DNA of 64,000 bases from Isoalcanivorax pacificus W11-5 (GTDB lineage: Bacteria; Pseudomonadota; Gammaproteobacteria; Pseudomonadales; Alcanivoracaceae). Both the position numbers and the translations under genes were made by a program. The stretch spans positions 1,426,001 through 1,490,000 of the forward strand of contig NZ_CP004387.1 of NCBI RefSeq assembly GCF_000299335.2, read 5' to 3'. Below the pieces are notes generated by a model. It saw nothing but the letters and a program-made list of their open reading frames with translations. It was not told the origin of the DNA and did not search any database. Shown here piece after piece: positions 47,425 to 55,869 of this stretch (within the stretch, counting starts at the first letter, position 1; the number at the start of each line of letters is the position of its first letter).

Positions 47425-48621
47425 TCAGATCACTCCCTTGTCGCGCAGGGCGCGGATGCGGGCGTCGTCGTAGCCCAGGTCGCGGAGAATGTGCTGGTTG
47501 TGCTCGCCCAGACCCGGCACGGGGTCCATGCGTGGTGTCCAGGCATTGCTGGTGCCGGGCGGCAACAGCGCGGGAATGTCGCCGGCGGGGCTGCCGATGG
47601 TGGTCCAGCGCTGGCGTTCGCGCAGTTGCGGGTGCGCCCAGACGCCGTGCATGTCGTTGACGTGGGCATTGGCGATCTGTGCGTCGTCCAGACGGGCGAT
47701 CACCTGCGCTGCCGTCAGCCCGGAAAATGTCTCGTCGATGAGCGCCCGCAAGGCCTCCCGGTTGGCGACGCGCTTTGAATTGCTGCTGAAACGGTCATCG
47801 GTGGTCAGCGCCGCCTGTTGCAGTACTTTTTCGCAGAACAGTGCCCATTCGCGTTCGTTCTGCAAGCCGAGCATGACGGTCTGGCCGTCGCCGGTGCCGA
47901 ACGGGCCGTAGGGATAGATGGTGGCGTGCGCGGCGCCGGTTCGCGGCGGCGGTGAGGCGTTTTCAAAGGCGTAATAGAGCGGGTAGTTCATCCACTCCAC
48001 CAGGCTTTCCAGCATTGATACATCAATGGCGGAGCCTTTGCCGGTCTTGCCGCGCAGCAGCAGGGCGCTGAGGATGCTGGTGTAGGCGTACATGCCGGCG
48101 GCGATGTCGGCAATCGAGTTGCCGGCCTTGGCCATATCGTCCTGGGTGCCGGTGACCGACAGGAAACCGGCCTCGCTCTGGATCAGCAGGTCGTAGGCTT
48201 TCTTGTCCTGATAGGAACCACCCACGCCATAGCCGGAAATATCGCACACGATCAGTTGCGGGAAGCGTTCGTGCAGGGCATCAAAGGAGAGCCCCATCCG
48301 CGCGGCCGCGCCGGGCGCCAGGTTCTGCACCAGCACGTCGGCGTCGGCCAGCAACTGGTCGAGAATGACGGTGGCGTCTCCCTGTTTCAGGTCCAGCGTC
48401 AGGCTTTCTTTAGAGCGGTTGGTCCAGACGAAATGTGACGCCAGGCCGTTGACGCGCTCGTCATAGTTGCGTGCGAAGTCACCCACGCCGGGGCGCTCGA
48501 CCTTGATCACCCGGGCGCCGAGATCGGCCAGCTGACGGGTGCAGAAGGGCGCCGCGATGGCGTGCTCCATGCTGATGACGGTGATGCCGTCCAGTGGTCT
48601 TGGCGCTGTGGCTTGCGACAT
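47425..48621 (-). CDS. CaiB/BaiF CoA-transferase, probable itaconate CoA-transferase
   Basis: A 398-residue class III CoA-transferase (GITVISMEHAIAAPFCTRQLADLGARVIKVERPGVGDFAR start; ISGYGVGGSYQDKKAYDLLIQSEAG, which holds the catalytic aspartate region). The family moves CoA from a donor such as succinyl-CoA to a carboxylate. Its position between a MmgE/PrpD gene and a CitE-like lyase matches Ict of P. aeruginosa (PA0882 type), 402 residues. The substrate is inferred from the cluster, not from active-site residues. Confidence 0.88.
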   Translation of the reverse strand: MSQATAPRPLDGITVISMEHAIAAPFCTRQLADLGARVIKVERPGVGDFARNYDERVNGLASHFVWTNRSKESLTLDLKQGDATVILDQLLADADVLVQNLAPGAAARMGLSFDALHERFPQLIVCDISGYGVGGSYQDKKAYDLLIQSEAGFLSVTGTQDDMAKAGNSIADIAAGMYAYTSILSALLLRGKTGKGSAIDVSMLESLVEWMNYPLYYAFENASPPPRTGAAHATIYPYGPFGTGDGQTVMLGLQNEREWALFCEKVLQQAALTTDDRFSSNSKRVANREALRALIDETFSGLTAAQVIARLDDAQIANAHVNDMHGVWAHPQLRERQRWTTIGSPAGDIPALLPPGTSNAWTPRMDPVPGLGEHNQHILRDLGYDDARIRALRDKGVI

Positions 48622-48642
48622 CGTGTTTCTCCCGGGAAAGCG

Positions 48643-49992
48643 TCAGAACAGAGTGCGCAGGTCGGCCTGCGTGTGCAACGACCAGACGGCGTTGATCCAG
48701 GCATCAACCTGCTGTGCATCACCGGCGTCGGAAAACGCCACCAGCCGGCGGAACTTGTCTTCCAGTTCCGGACGCGTGAGCGTGTTGCCCGGATCGCCTT
48801 TTGGCTCGTCGGTGGCGCCGTGCAGGGTGCGGCCATCTTTTGTCGTCACGGTGACGCGGCCAAGCCAGCGTTGCGGATAGGCGTTGTCCACTTCCGGCTC
48901 CAGCACCATGCTGACGCGCTCGCGGAAGGCGGATACGCGCGGATCAGTCAGCGCGTGGTCGCGGAATTCCACCAGCGAGGCGCTGCCGTAGACGGCGATC
49001 AGACCCAGCACGGCGCCCATGGAAAATTTCGCCTGGTGAATGCTTTGCGGCACGTCCACGCGGCCGAGTACATCAATGGCGCCCTGGTGCACGCGGGCGG
49101 TGACGGTCTCGATGTCATCGGCAGTGAGATGTTCGCGCTGCATCAGGTCCAGCAGCGCGTCCGCTGCCGGGTGGGTATGGCGGCAGGAAGCGTGGAACTT
49201 GAACGAGGTTTCCGTCAGCGCCCAGCGCGTGCCCAGGCCATCGTTGAGCCATTTTGCATCGGCGTCGCTGGACATGCCGGCGGCCAGCCCCTGCGGGCCT
49301 TCGAGAATATTCTGCGCACCGGTCAGGCCGCTTTCGGTCAGATAGGCCGCGAGCAGGCCATCGGCGGCCGCCTTGGCGGTGTGCAGTTGTTTTGAGTCTG
49401 CCGCATCACGCAGGAATTCCCACAGGCCGGCGGCCTGGGTGCCGGCGCTGCCGAGCAGGTGCGTAAAACCGCTGGCGTTGAACTGCATCAGTTTGCCAAC
49501 GGCCACGGCGGCGGCCAGGGTGCCGACCGTCGCGGTGGTGTGGAAAATGCGGTAGTGCGAGCGGCCCAGGAATTCACCGATGCGGATGCCGGCTTCATAG
49601 CCAGCCACCGACGCCAGGATCAGCTCCTGGCCGCTGCTGCCGAGATCCTGTGCGGCGGCCAGCGCCGCCGGAAACACGACCGTGGCCGGGTGCAGGACCG
49701 AGCTGTTGTGCAGGTCATCCTGTTCCACCACGTGCGAGGCAGCGCCATTCACCAGCGCAGCAAAATACGGCGTCGTAAAGCTGCCGTGGTTGATGCGCTT
49801 GCTGCGGCCGTCCGCCGGCCCCATGCGCGTGGCATAGCGTTCGAACAGCGGGATCGGATGCTCGTGCCGGCCGGCCAGCACCGAGGCCAGCCAGTCGAGG
49901 AACAGGTCTTCAGTGCGGGCGATCACAGCGTCCGGCAGGTCGCTGTATTGCAGCCGGGCGAGAAACGCGGTCAGGTCCTGGGTGGCGGTCAT
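48643..49992 (-). CDS. MmgE/PrpD family protein
   Basis: A 449-residue member of the MmgE/PrpD family, which includes 2-methylcitrate dehydratase and cis-aconitate decarboxylase (the itaconate-making enzyme of fungi and macrophages). Visible family segments are INHGSFTTPYFAALVNGAASHVVEQDD, ASVAGYEAGIRIGEFLG and LNDGLGTRWALTETSFKFHASCRHTHPAADALLDL. ATG 49992 has GAGGACGAG upstream. A homologue occurs in the same place of the itaconate cluster in P. aeruginosa (PA0881 type), where its reaction is not settled. Confidence 0.87.
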   Translation of the reverse strand: MTATQDLTAFLARLQYSDLPDAVIARTEDLFLDWLASVLAGRHEHPIPLFERYATRMGPADGRSKRINHGSFTTPYFAALVNGAASHVVEQDDLHNSSVLHPATVVFPAALAAAQDLGSSGQELILASVAGYEAGIRIGEFLGRSHYRIFHTTATVGTLAAAVAVGKLMQFNASGFTHLLGSAGTQAAGLWEFLRDAADSKQLHTAKAAADGLLAAYLTESGLTGAQNILEGPQGLAAGMSSDADAKWLNDGLGTRWALTETSFKFHASCRHTHPAADALLDLMQREHLTADDIETVTARVHQGAIDVLGRVDVPQSIHQAKFSMGAVLGLIAVYGSASLVEFRDHALTDPRVSAFRERVSMVLEPEVDNAYPQRWLGRVTVTTKDGRTLHGATDEPKGDPGNTLTRPELEDKFRRLVAFSDAGDAQQVDAWINAVWSLHTQADLRTLF

Positions 49993-50002
49993 GATCTCGT
50001 CC

Positions 50003-51169
50003 TCAGAACGAACGCGGCAGGCCGAGCAGATGCTCGGACACATACGACAGGATCAGGTTGGTGGAGATGGGGGCCACCTGATACAGCCGCGTTTCACGGA
50101 ACTTGCGCTCGACATCGTATTCGCAGGCAAAACCGAAACCGCCGTGGGTCTGCAGGCACACGTTGGCCGCTTCCCAGGAGGCTTTGGCGGCCAGGTACTT
50201 GGCCATGTTCGCTTCTGCGCCCGCGTTGCGGCCCGCATCGTATTCGGCGCAGGCGCGCCAGCGCATCAGGTCGGCGGCTTCCACTTCGATATGCGCTTCG
50301 GCAATCGGGAACTGTACGCCCTGGTTCTGGCCGATCGGGCGACCGAACACTTCGCGCTCGCGGGCGTAGCGGCTGGCCTTGTCGATAAACCAGCGGCCGT
50401 CGCCGATGCACTCGGCGGCGATCAGGGTGCGCTCGGCATTCAGACCGGAGAGGATGTAGCGGAAGCCCTGGCCTTCTTCGCCGATCAGGCTGTCCGCCGG
50501 GATTTCCAGGTTGTCGAAGAACAGCTCGTTGGTGACGTGGTGCACCATGTTCTCGATCGGCTGCACGGTCATGCCGTTGCCGATGGCCTCGTGCAGGTCG
50601 ACCAGGAAAATCGACATGCCTTCGGTTTTTTTCTTTACCTCAGCCAGCGGGGTGGTGCGTGCCAGCAGGATCATCAGGTCGGAATTCTGGATGCGCGAGA
50701 TCCACACTTTCTGGCCATTGATGACGTACTTGTCACCTTTCTTCACCGCCATGGTCTTGATCTTGGTGGTGTCGGTGCCGGTGGTCGGTTCGGTCACGCC
50801 CATGGATTGCAGGCGCAGTTCACCGCTGGCGAGTTTCGGCAGGAATTTTTGCTTCTGTTCTGCCGAACCGTGCTTGAGCAGCGTGAACATGTTGTACATC
50901 TGGCCGTGAATGGTGCCGGAGTTGCCGCCACACCGGTTCACTTCTTCGAGGATCACCGACGCTTCCGCCAGGCCCAGGCCGGAACCGCCGAATTCTTCCG
51001 GGATCATCGCCGCCAGCCAGCCGGCCTGGGTCATGGCGGAGACGAAATCCACCGGGAACGCGTGCTGCTGGTCGATATCGCGCCAGTAGGCATCGCTGAA
51101 GTTGGCACACAGGCCGCGCACACCTTCGCGGATGCTGTCGAGCGCTTCTTGATCGTGGAACAGGGACAT
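50003..51169 (-). CDS. Acyl-CoA dehydrogenase
   Basis: A 388-residue flavoprotein of the acyl-CoA dehydrogenase family. The substrate/FAD segments MGVTEPTTGTDTTKI, KVWISRIQNSDLM and LQTHGGFGFACEYDVERKFRETRL are typical. It reduces a CoA-bound acyl chain at alpha-beta with electron transfer flavoprotein as acceptor. It follows the hydratase gene in the operon (19 bases) with GGAGG 7 bases before ATG 51169. A gene of this type sits at the same place in the P. aeruginosa itaconate cluster (PA0879 type). Confidence 0.9.
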   Translation of the reverse strand: MSLFHDQEALDSIREGVRGLCANFSDAYWRDIDQQHAFPVDFVSAMTQAGWLAAMIPEEFGGSGLGLAEASVILEEVNRCGGNSGTIHGQMYNMFTLLKHGSAEQKQKFLPKLASGELRLQSMGVTEPTTGTDTTKIKTMAVKKGDKYVINGQKVWISRIQNSDLMILLARTTPLAEVKKKTEGMSIFLVDLHEAIGNGMTVQPIENMVHHVTNELFFDNLEIPADSLIGEEGQGFRYILSGLNAERTLIAAECIGDGRWFIDKASRYAREREVFGRPIGQNQGVQFPIAEAHIEVEAADLMRWRACAEYDAGRNAGAEANMAKYLAAKASWEAANVCLQTHGGFGFACEYDVERKFRETRLYQVAPISTNLILSYVSEHLLGLPRSF

Positions 51170-51188
51170 CGGGTCTTCCTCCGCAAAC

Positions 51189-52016
51189 TTATTCAGTAAA
51201 ACGCAGCACGCCGTGCTGGGCCGGGCCGTGCTCGTTATCGATAAAGATCTCCGCTTCGCCGGGCGCTGTGATGCGGCCCCCGGCACGGAAGGGTGCCGGG
51301 GCGATCATCGGGCGCAGGCCACGGAAGCGCATGTGAGTCGGGGTAGTGTTCGGGTGGGCGCGGTTGAACGCCTGCATCATCAGCGTGGCCAGCAGCGGGC
51401 CGTGTACCACCAGGCCGGGGTAGCCTTCCTCGCCGGTGGTGTAGGGCTGGTCGTAATGAATGCGGTGACCGTTGAAGGTCACTGCGGAATAGCGGAACAG
51501 CAGCACCGGATCGGGGGTGATCTCGTCGTACCAGTCGCAGGCCGGAAGCGGCGTCGGTTCACCGGCACGGGGCGCGGACGGGGCACGGTAGACGATGTCC
51601 TGTTCCTCGCGCAGGCACAGCGTGCCGGCCTGGGTGTATTCGTGCATCAGTGTGACAAACAGCAGCGAGCCGGTGCGCCCATGCTTTTCTTCAATCGCCT
51701 GGATGCGGGTGCGGCGCCGTGCGCGCTGGCCGATGCGCAGCGGCGCCAGGAAATCCACCCGGCTGCCGGCCCACATGCGATGACGGTCGTCTGCCGGCGG
51801 CAGGAAGCCGCCCCGCGCCGGATGGCCATCGATGCCGATCTCGCTGGCGGGCGCCGGGGTCTGGAAGAACGCCCAGTGCCACAGCCAGGGCAAGGGCTCG
51901 CCACCGGCCGGCGCGGGCCGGTCAAAGGTCGCGGCCAGCCGCGTGACCAGGGCGATATCCAGGTTGTCGTCGCAGTGTTCCTCGCGGCCAAGCCATTGAT
52001 CCAGTGGGGCAGACAT
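51189..52016 (-). CDS. MaoC-like hydratase, probable itaconyl-CoA hydratase
   Basis: A 275-residue double hot-dog hydratase of the mesaconyl-C4-CoA/itaconyl-CoA hydratase type. The N-terminal half resembles a FAS1-like dehydratase domain (HPARGGFLPPADDRHRMWAG). The C-terminal half has FNGHRIHYDQPYT and GYPGLVVHGPLLATLMM, the catalytic hot-dog pattern. It adds water to an enoyl-CoA. As first gene of the minus-strand operon, in the same relation to an acyl-CoA dehydrogenase as Ich of P. aeruginosa, itaconyl-CoA to citramalyl-CoA is the likely reaction. ATG 52016 was chosen; the frame is open upstream into the promoter. Its promoter carries two GTATAC palindromes. Confidence 0.88.
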   Translation of the reverse strand: MSAPLDQWLGREEHCDDNLDIALVTRLAATFDRPAPAGGEPLPWLWHWAFFQTPAPASEIGIDGHPARGGFLPPADDRHRMWAGSRVDFLAPLRIGQRARRRTRIQAIEEKHGRTGSLLFVTLMHEYTQAGTLCLREEQDIVYRAPSAPRAGEPTPLPACDWYDEITPDPVLLFRYSAVTFNGHRIHYDQPYTTGEEGYPGLVVHGPLLATLMMQAFNRAHPNTTPTHMRFRGLRPMIAPAPFRAGGRITAPGEAEIFIDNEHGPAQHGVLRFTE

Positions 52017-52045
52017 CAGGATGCTCCGGGTCAGTGATGTTATTC

Positions 52046-52088
52046 GTATACGGTATACATTATGCAGTGGGCGCACTGCCGCGTCACC
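52046..52088 (-). promoter_or_regulatory. Promoter and GntR-type operator of the hydratase operon
   Basis: On the minus strand GTGACG (-35, 52083-52088) and CATAAT (-10, 52060-52065) are spaced 17 bp. Directly downstream, two GTATAC palindromes occur at 52046-52051 and 52053-52058, separated by one base. Sites of the form TNGTNNACNA are typical GntR-family operators. Lying just after the -10, they would block transcription until an inducer releases the repressor. Confidence 0.65.
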
Positions 52089-52110
52089 CCGGACGGCGGC
52101 GGGGCAGGGG

Positions 52111-53274
52111 TCAGACCACTGCCCGCGTGCTGCTCAGATCGTCGATGTCCGCGTCGCTGAGGCCGGCTTCCTTCAGGACCTCGCGGGTATGCTCGCCCGG
52201 CAGCGGCGCATGCCGGCGCAGGCTGAACCGGAACTGGCTCATGCGCACCGGGCAGGCCGCCTGGGTGACCGGGCCGTAGGTCGGGTGCTCGGTCTCCAGC
52301 ACCATGTCACGGGCGCGGAACTGTTCGTGTTGCAGGGCTTCTTCCAGTTTCAGCACCGGCGTCACGCAGCAGTCGTTGTCCTTGAAACGCTCGGCCCAGT
52401 ATTCCTGCTCCTGGCTGGCGAACAGCCCGGTCAGCTCGGCGTGCACGGCGCGGTTCACGGCCTTGTCGTGGCTGCGGTGTTTGTCCTTCAGGTCGGGCCG
52501 TTCGATCAGGTCACAGAAACGGTCCCAGAACTTGCGCTCCAGCGCGCCAACCGCCATAAAGCGGCCGTCGCGGGTGCGGTACAGGCCATAGCAGGGCAGG
52601 CCGCCAGACAGGGTATCGCCCCCCGCCGGATAGGTGTGGCCATGGGTGCCGAGCGTGGCCAGCGGCATGACCGCGTGGGCCAGCACGCCATCGCTGATGG
52701 ACATGTCCACGTAGCGGCCACGGCCACTGCGCTGGGCGTCGAACAGGGCCGCCTGGATGCCCATCAGCGCGGTCAGTGTGCCGCCCATGAGATCGGCCAG
52801 CGGCACATTCGACAGCGCCGGAGACTGGGCATCGAAGCCGATCTGGTCGGCCACGCCGGTGAAGCCGCAATAGTTCAGGTCGTGGCCGGGGGCGTCGCGG
52901 TAGGGGCCGGTCTGGCCATAGCCGCTGATGCTGCAGTAGACCAGTTTCGGGTTCAGTTTCGACAGCACGTCGTAGCTGATGCCAAGACGGTCGGCGACGC
53001 CGGGGCGAAAGCCTTCGATGACAATATCGGCGCTGCGTACCAGGCGCAGGAACACCTCCAGGCCGCTTTGCTGTTTCAGGTCGATGCGGATGCCGCGCTT
53101 GTTGCGGTTGATGATCGCCCGGAGAATCGGTGGCACGTAATCGCCGGCGCCGGTGTCCTCGATCTTGATCACGTCGGCACCGAGGTCGGCCAGGTGCAGG
53201 CTGCACACCGGGCCGGGCAGCAGGCGGGTCAGATCCAGCACGCGCACACCGCGCAGCGGTGAAGTGTCATTCAT
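52111..53274 (-). CDS. CaiB/BaiF CoA-transferase (second)
   Basis: A 387-residue class III CoA-transferase distinct from the one in the hydratase operon. The start GVRVLDLTRLLPGPVCSLHLADLGADVIKIEDTGAGDYVPP and the ISGYGQTGPYRDAPGHDLNYCGFTG segment are typical of the racemase/CaiB subgroup. It might be an alpha-methylacyl-CoA racemase-type or CoA-transferase enzyme; sequence alone does not decide. It is monocistronic, with 94 bases to the hydratase gene. Its promoter carries a CGCCAATG-N15-GCCATTG motif shared with the thiolase operon. ATG 53274 was chosen; GGAG lies about 11 bases upstream. Confidence 0.85.
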   Translation of the reverse strand: MNDTSPLRGVRVLDLTRLLPGPVCSLHLADLGADVIKIEDTGAGDYVPPILRAIINRNKRGIRIDLKQQSGLEVFLRLVRSADIVIEGFRPGVADRLGISYDVLSKLNPKLVYCSISGYGQTGPYRDAPGHDLNYCGFTGVADQIGFDAQSPALSNVPLADLMGGTLTALMGIQAALFDAQRSGRGRYVDMSISDGVLAHAVMPLATLGTHGHTYPAGGDTLSGGLPCYGLYRTRDGRFMAVGALERKFWDRFCDLIERPDLKDKHRSHDKAVNRAVHAELTGLFASQEQEYWAERFKDNDCCVTPVLKLEEALQHEQFRARDMVLETEHPTYGPVTQAACPVRMSQFRFSLRRHAPLPGEHTREVLKEAGLSDADIDDLSSTRAVV

Positions 53275-53746
53275 GGGTACTACTCTCCGGATAACATGGG
53301 TTGCCGGTCTGGGATGCCCGGTTTTTTGCGATCCACGGAGTGTAGAAGCGGCGTTTTTCAGCGCCAATGGCAAAATCTTCGCGAATCATTGGCGTGATGT
53401 ATCAGCAACGCGATGGCATATTCTGTCATCCGATTTTGATGGATATGGCCATTGTTGCCCGCCGCGCACCGGGACAAGCTTGGGCCGGTCTGGACACCCT
53501 TCAGACGTTGACAAGATGGCACGCCGGGGCAGAACCCGCCCGGACGTGTCACCGTTTCGTGACCGGTCAGAGCGGGCAGGCGCCATCCCCGTTCTTCACG
53601 GATACCGTCCGTGGCTGGTCACGGAGATAAAAAAAACAGGAGACTCGCTCTATGCGTTGTGTCATCAGGTCAGTGGCCAGTGTCGTTTTCTTTTCACTGC
53701 ACGAAACTGCCCCTTCCGCCCCGCACGGTCGCCGAGGTGGCCTGCC
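53275..53746. other. Divergent control region between CaiB-2 and tctB
   Basis: This 472-base gap has no credible gene. It holds the bipartite motif at 53365-53394, a half-site GCCATTGTTG at 53448-53457 (repeated in the thiolase promoter), and the ribosome site GAGGTGG (53734-53740) for tctB. The AT content is higher at 53330-53450. It should contain promoters for both directions, but I cannot place them with certainty. Confidence 0.5.
53365..53394 (-). promoter_or_regulatory. Bipartite motif CGCCAATG-N15-GCCATTG (site 1)
   Basis: On the minus strand CGCCAATG (53394 to 53387) is followed after exactly 15 bases by GCCATTG (53371 to 53365). The same two words with the same spacing occur upstream of the thiolase gene at 56994-57022 on the plus strand. 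This copy is also an 8-bp perfect inverted repeat, CGCCAATG/CATTGGCG. Candidate AraC-type operator. Confidence 0.6.
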
Positions 53747-54202
53747 ATGCTGAATACCATGAAAAAACTCAATCTTGTTGAACTCAGCGGTGCGCTGTGC
53801 GTGCTGCTGCTGGGCGTGGCGGTGATGGTCATTGCCCGCGATTATCCCATGGGCTCCCTGAGCCGGATGGGCACCGGGTACTTCCCGATGATTCTGGGCG
53901 CGCTGCTGCTGGTCATCGGCGTGGTACTGGTGTTCGAGGTGGCGCGGAGCACCGAACAGGTGGTGGTGCGGATCCCGTTCCGGCCGATCCTGATGATTGG
54001 CCTGGGGATCATCACCTTTGCCTTCCTGGTCGAGCGGGCCGGGCTGGTGCCGGCAACCTGTGCACTGGTGGTGCTCGGCAGCCTGGCAGAAAGTCCGTTT
54101 CGTCCGGTCACTGTGCTGTGCATTGCTGCGGCCATGTCTGTGATCAGCGTGTTGCTGTTCGTCAAGGCCCTCGGCCTGCCGCTGTCTGCGTTCGGAGGGT
54201 AA
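53747..54202 (+). CDS. tctB: Tripartite tricarboxylate transporter, small subunit TctB
   Basis: A 151-residue membrane protein with four hydrophobic helices (about 12-30, 40-62, 82-100 and 108-140). It is the small subunit of a TTT transporter, which with TctA moves di/tricarboxylates bound by the periplasmic TctC. ATG 53747 follows GAGGTGG by 6 bases; MKKLNLVEL at 53759 is the alternative. The stop is 4 bases before the tctA start. Confidence 0.86.
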   Translation: MLNTMKKLNLVELSGALCVLLLGVAVMVIARDYPMGSLSRMGTGYFPMILGALLLVIGVVLVFEVARSTEQVVVRIPFRPILMIGLGIITFAFLVERAGLVPATCALVVLGSLAESPFRPVTVLCIAAAMSVISVLLFVKALGLPLSAFGG

Positions 54203-54206
54203 GCCG

Positions 54207-55739
54207 GTGGAAATGTTGTCCAATTTCGGCCTTGGTCTGGCCACGGCGGTGACGCCGGAAGCGTTGCTGTTCTGTTTTATCGGTGTCACCGTCGGCACCT
54301 TTGTCGGTGTGCTGCCGGGGGTGGGCGCCATGGCGGCCATTTCGCTGGCGCTGCCGATGACCTACCACCTTGATCCGACCTATGCCCTGATCATGCTGGC
54401 CGGTATTTTCTACGGTTCCCAGTACGGCGGTTCCACTGCTTCCATTCTGCTCAACCTGCCCGGCAGCATCACCAATGCGGTGACCTGCCTGGACGGCTAC
54501 CCGATGGCGCAGAACGGCAAGGCCGGTGTGGCGCTGTTCGTCACCGCCATCGCGTCCTTTATCGGCAGTTCGTTTGCGATTGTCATCGTGATGGGCTTTG
54601 CGCCGATGATTGCGGAAGCGGCGCTGAATTTCAGTTCCTATGAATATTTCGCGGTCATGCTGATGGGGTTGATTGCAGCCTCGACGCTGTCCAGCGGTTC
54701 GCCCATGAAAGGGCTGGCGGCAGTGGTGCTGGGTGTCACCATCGGCATTGCGGGCACGGACGTGACCAGTGGCCAGTATCGCTTCACCTTTGGCCTGCAG
54801 GGCCTGAGTGACGGCGTCAATCTGGTGGCCATCGCCATGGGCCTGTTCGGTATTTCGGAGATCGTCACCAACATCGGCCGGGGTCCCGGCGAGCGTGGCG
54901 TCATCGGCAAGGTGACGCTGCGTTCCATGTTCCCGAGCCGCGAGGAGTGGCGTCGCTTCTGGGGGCCGGCGGGGCGCGGTTCAGTGGTGGGCTCCGCCAT
55001 CGGTGCCCTGCCGGGCATCGGGCCGGTGTTGTCCGCGTTCATGGCCTACCTGCTGGAAAAGAAAGTCTCCCGCGAGCCGTCGAAATTCGGCAAGGGCGCC
55101 ATCGAAGGCATTACCGCACCGGAGGCCGCCAACAACGCGGCAGTACAGGCCGGCTTCATTCCCACCCTGAGCCTGGGTATTCCCGGTGATGCGGTGATGG
55201 CGCTGATGCTGGGTGCCATGATGATCCACGGTATCGTGCCCGGCCCGCTGTTCATGACCGAATACCCGGAAATGTTCTGGGGCCTGATCATGAGTTTCTG
55301 GATCGGCAACATCCTGCTGCTGGTGCTGAACATTCCGCTCAACGGCCTGTGGGTGCGGATGCTGAAAATTCCCTACCATGTGCTGTACCCCGCCATCCTG
55401 GTATTCATCTGCATCGGTGTCTACAGCGCCCGCAACAGCGTGTTTGACATCTATGTCGCGCTGGCCTTCGGCCTGCTCGGCTACCTGATGAACATGATGC
55501 GCTATCCGACCGCGCCGTTGCTGCTGGGTTTTGTGCTGGGCCCGCTGCTGGAGGAACACTTCCGCCGCAGCATGCTGCTTTCGCGCGGCGAATTCGGTGC
55601 CTTCATGGACCGTCCGTTGAGTGCGATCTTCCTGATCGTCACTGCAGGGCTGATGGCCTTTGCCGGTTTCACGCTGCTGCGGCAGATGCGTGCCCGCAAG
55701 CGCCAGCGGGCGCTGGCGGCCAGTGGTGGCAGCGTCTGA
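54207..55739 (+). CDS. tctA: Tripartite tricarboxylate transporter, permease TctA
   Basis: A 510-residue permease with about 11-12 transmembrane helices. Family sequences are GTFVGVLPGVGAMAAISLALP near residue 30, GIFYGSQYGGSTASILLNLPG and the second repeat ALPGIGPVLSAFMAYLLEKK, EAANNAAVQAGFIPTLSLGIPG. I chose GTG 54207 with GGAGGG 7 bases upstream; ATG 54213 is farther from the ribosome site. It works with TctB and a TctC-type binding protein, one of which is encoded 7 kb downstream. Confidence 0.95.
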   Translation: MEMLSNFGLGLATAVTPEALLFCFIGVTVGTFVGVLPGVGAMAAISLALPMTYHLDPTYALIMLAGIFYGSQYGGSTASILLNLPGSITNAVTCLDGYPMAQNGKAGVALFVTAIASFIGSSFAIVIVMGFAPMIAEAALNFSSYEYFAVMLMGLIAASTLSSGSPMKGLAAVVLGVTIGIAGTDVTSGQYRFTFGLQGLSDGVNLVAIAMGLFGISEIVTNIGRGPGERGVIGKVTLRSMFPSREEWRRFWGPAGRGSVVGSAIGALPGIGPVLSAFMAYLLEKKVSREPSKFGKGAIEGITAPEAANNAAVQAGFIPTLSLGIPGDAVMALMLGAMMIHGIVPGPLFMTEYPEMFWGLIMSFWIGNILLLVLNIPLNGLWVRMLKIPYHVLYPAILVFICIGVYSARNSVFDIYVALAFGLLGYLMNMMRYPTAPLLLGFVLGPLLEEHFRRSMLLSRGEFGAFMDRPLSAIFLIVTAGLMAFAGFTLLRQMRARKRQRALAASGGSV

Positions 55740-55753
55740 TGGCAGAATGAAAT

Positions 55754-55777
55754 TGCCCGCTGCTGCCGGAGCGGGCA
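55754..55777 (+). terminator. Hairpin after tctA
   Basis: TGCCCGCT (55754-55761) and AGCGGGCA (55770-55777) pair around an 8-base loop, 14 bases after the tctA stop, followed by TTATCAG. Weak T content. Confidence 0.5.
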
Positions 55778-55800
55778 TTATCAGATTATCGGTTCACCCG

Positions 55801-55829
55801 CACCGGGGCCGGCATTGCCGGCCCCGGTG
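55801..55829. terminator. Strong GC hairpin before the AraC-type gene
   Basis: CACCGGGGCCGGC (55801-55813) and GCCGGCCCCGGTG (55817-55829) are perfect 13-bp arms with loop ATT. It lies about 40 bases before the probable araC-type start. A second terminator for tctA or a leader structure are both possible. Confidence 0.5.
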
Positions 55830-55869
55830 ATATGCCAGGGTGATGTCGTTTCAGCTATCGGGTCAGGCC

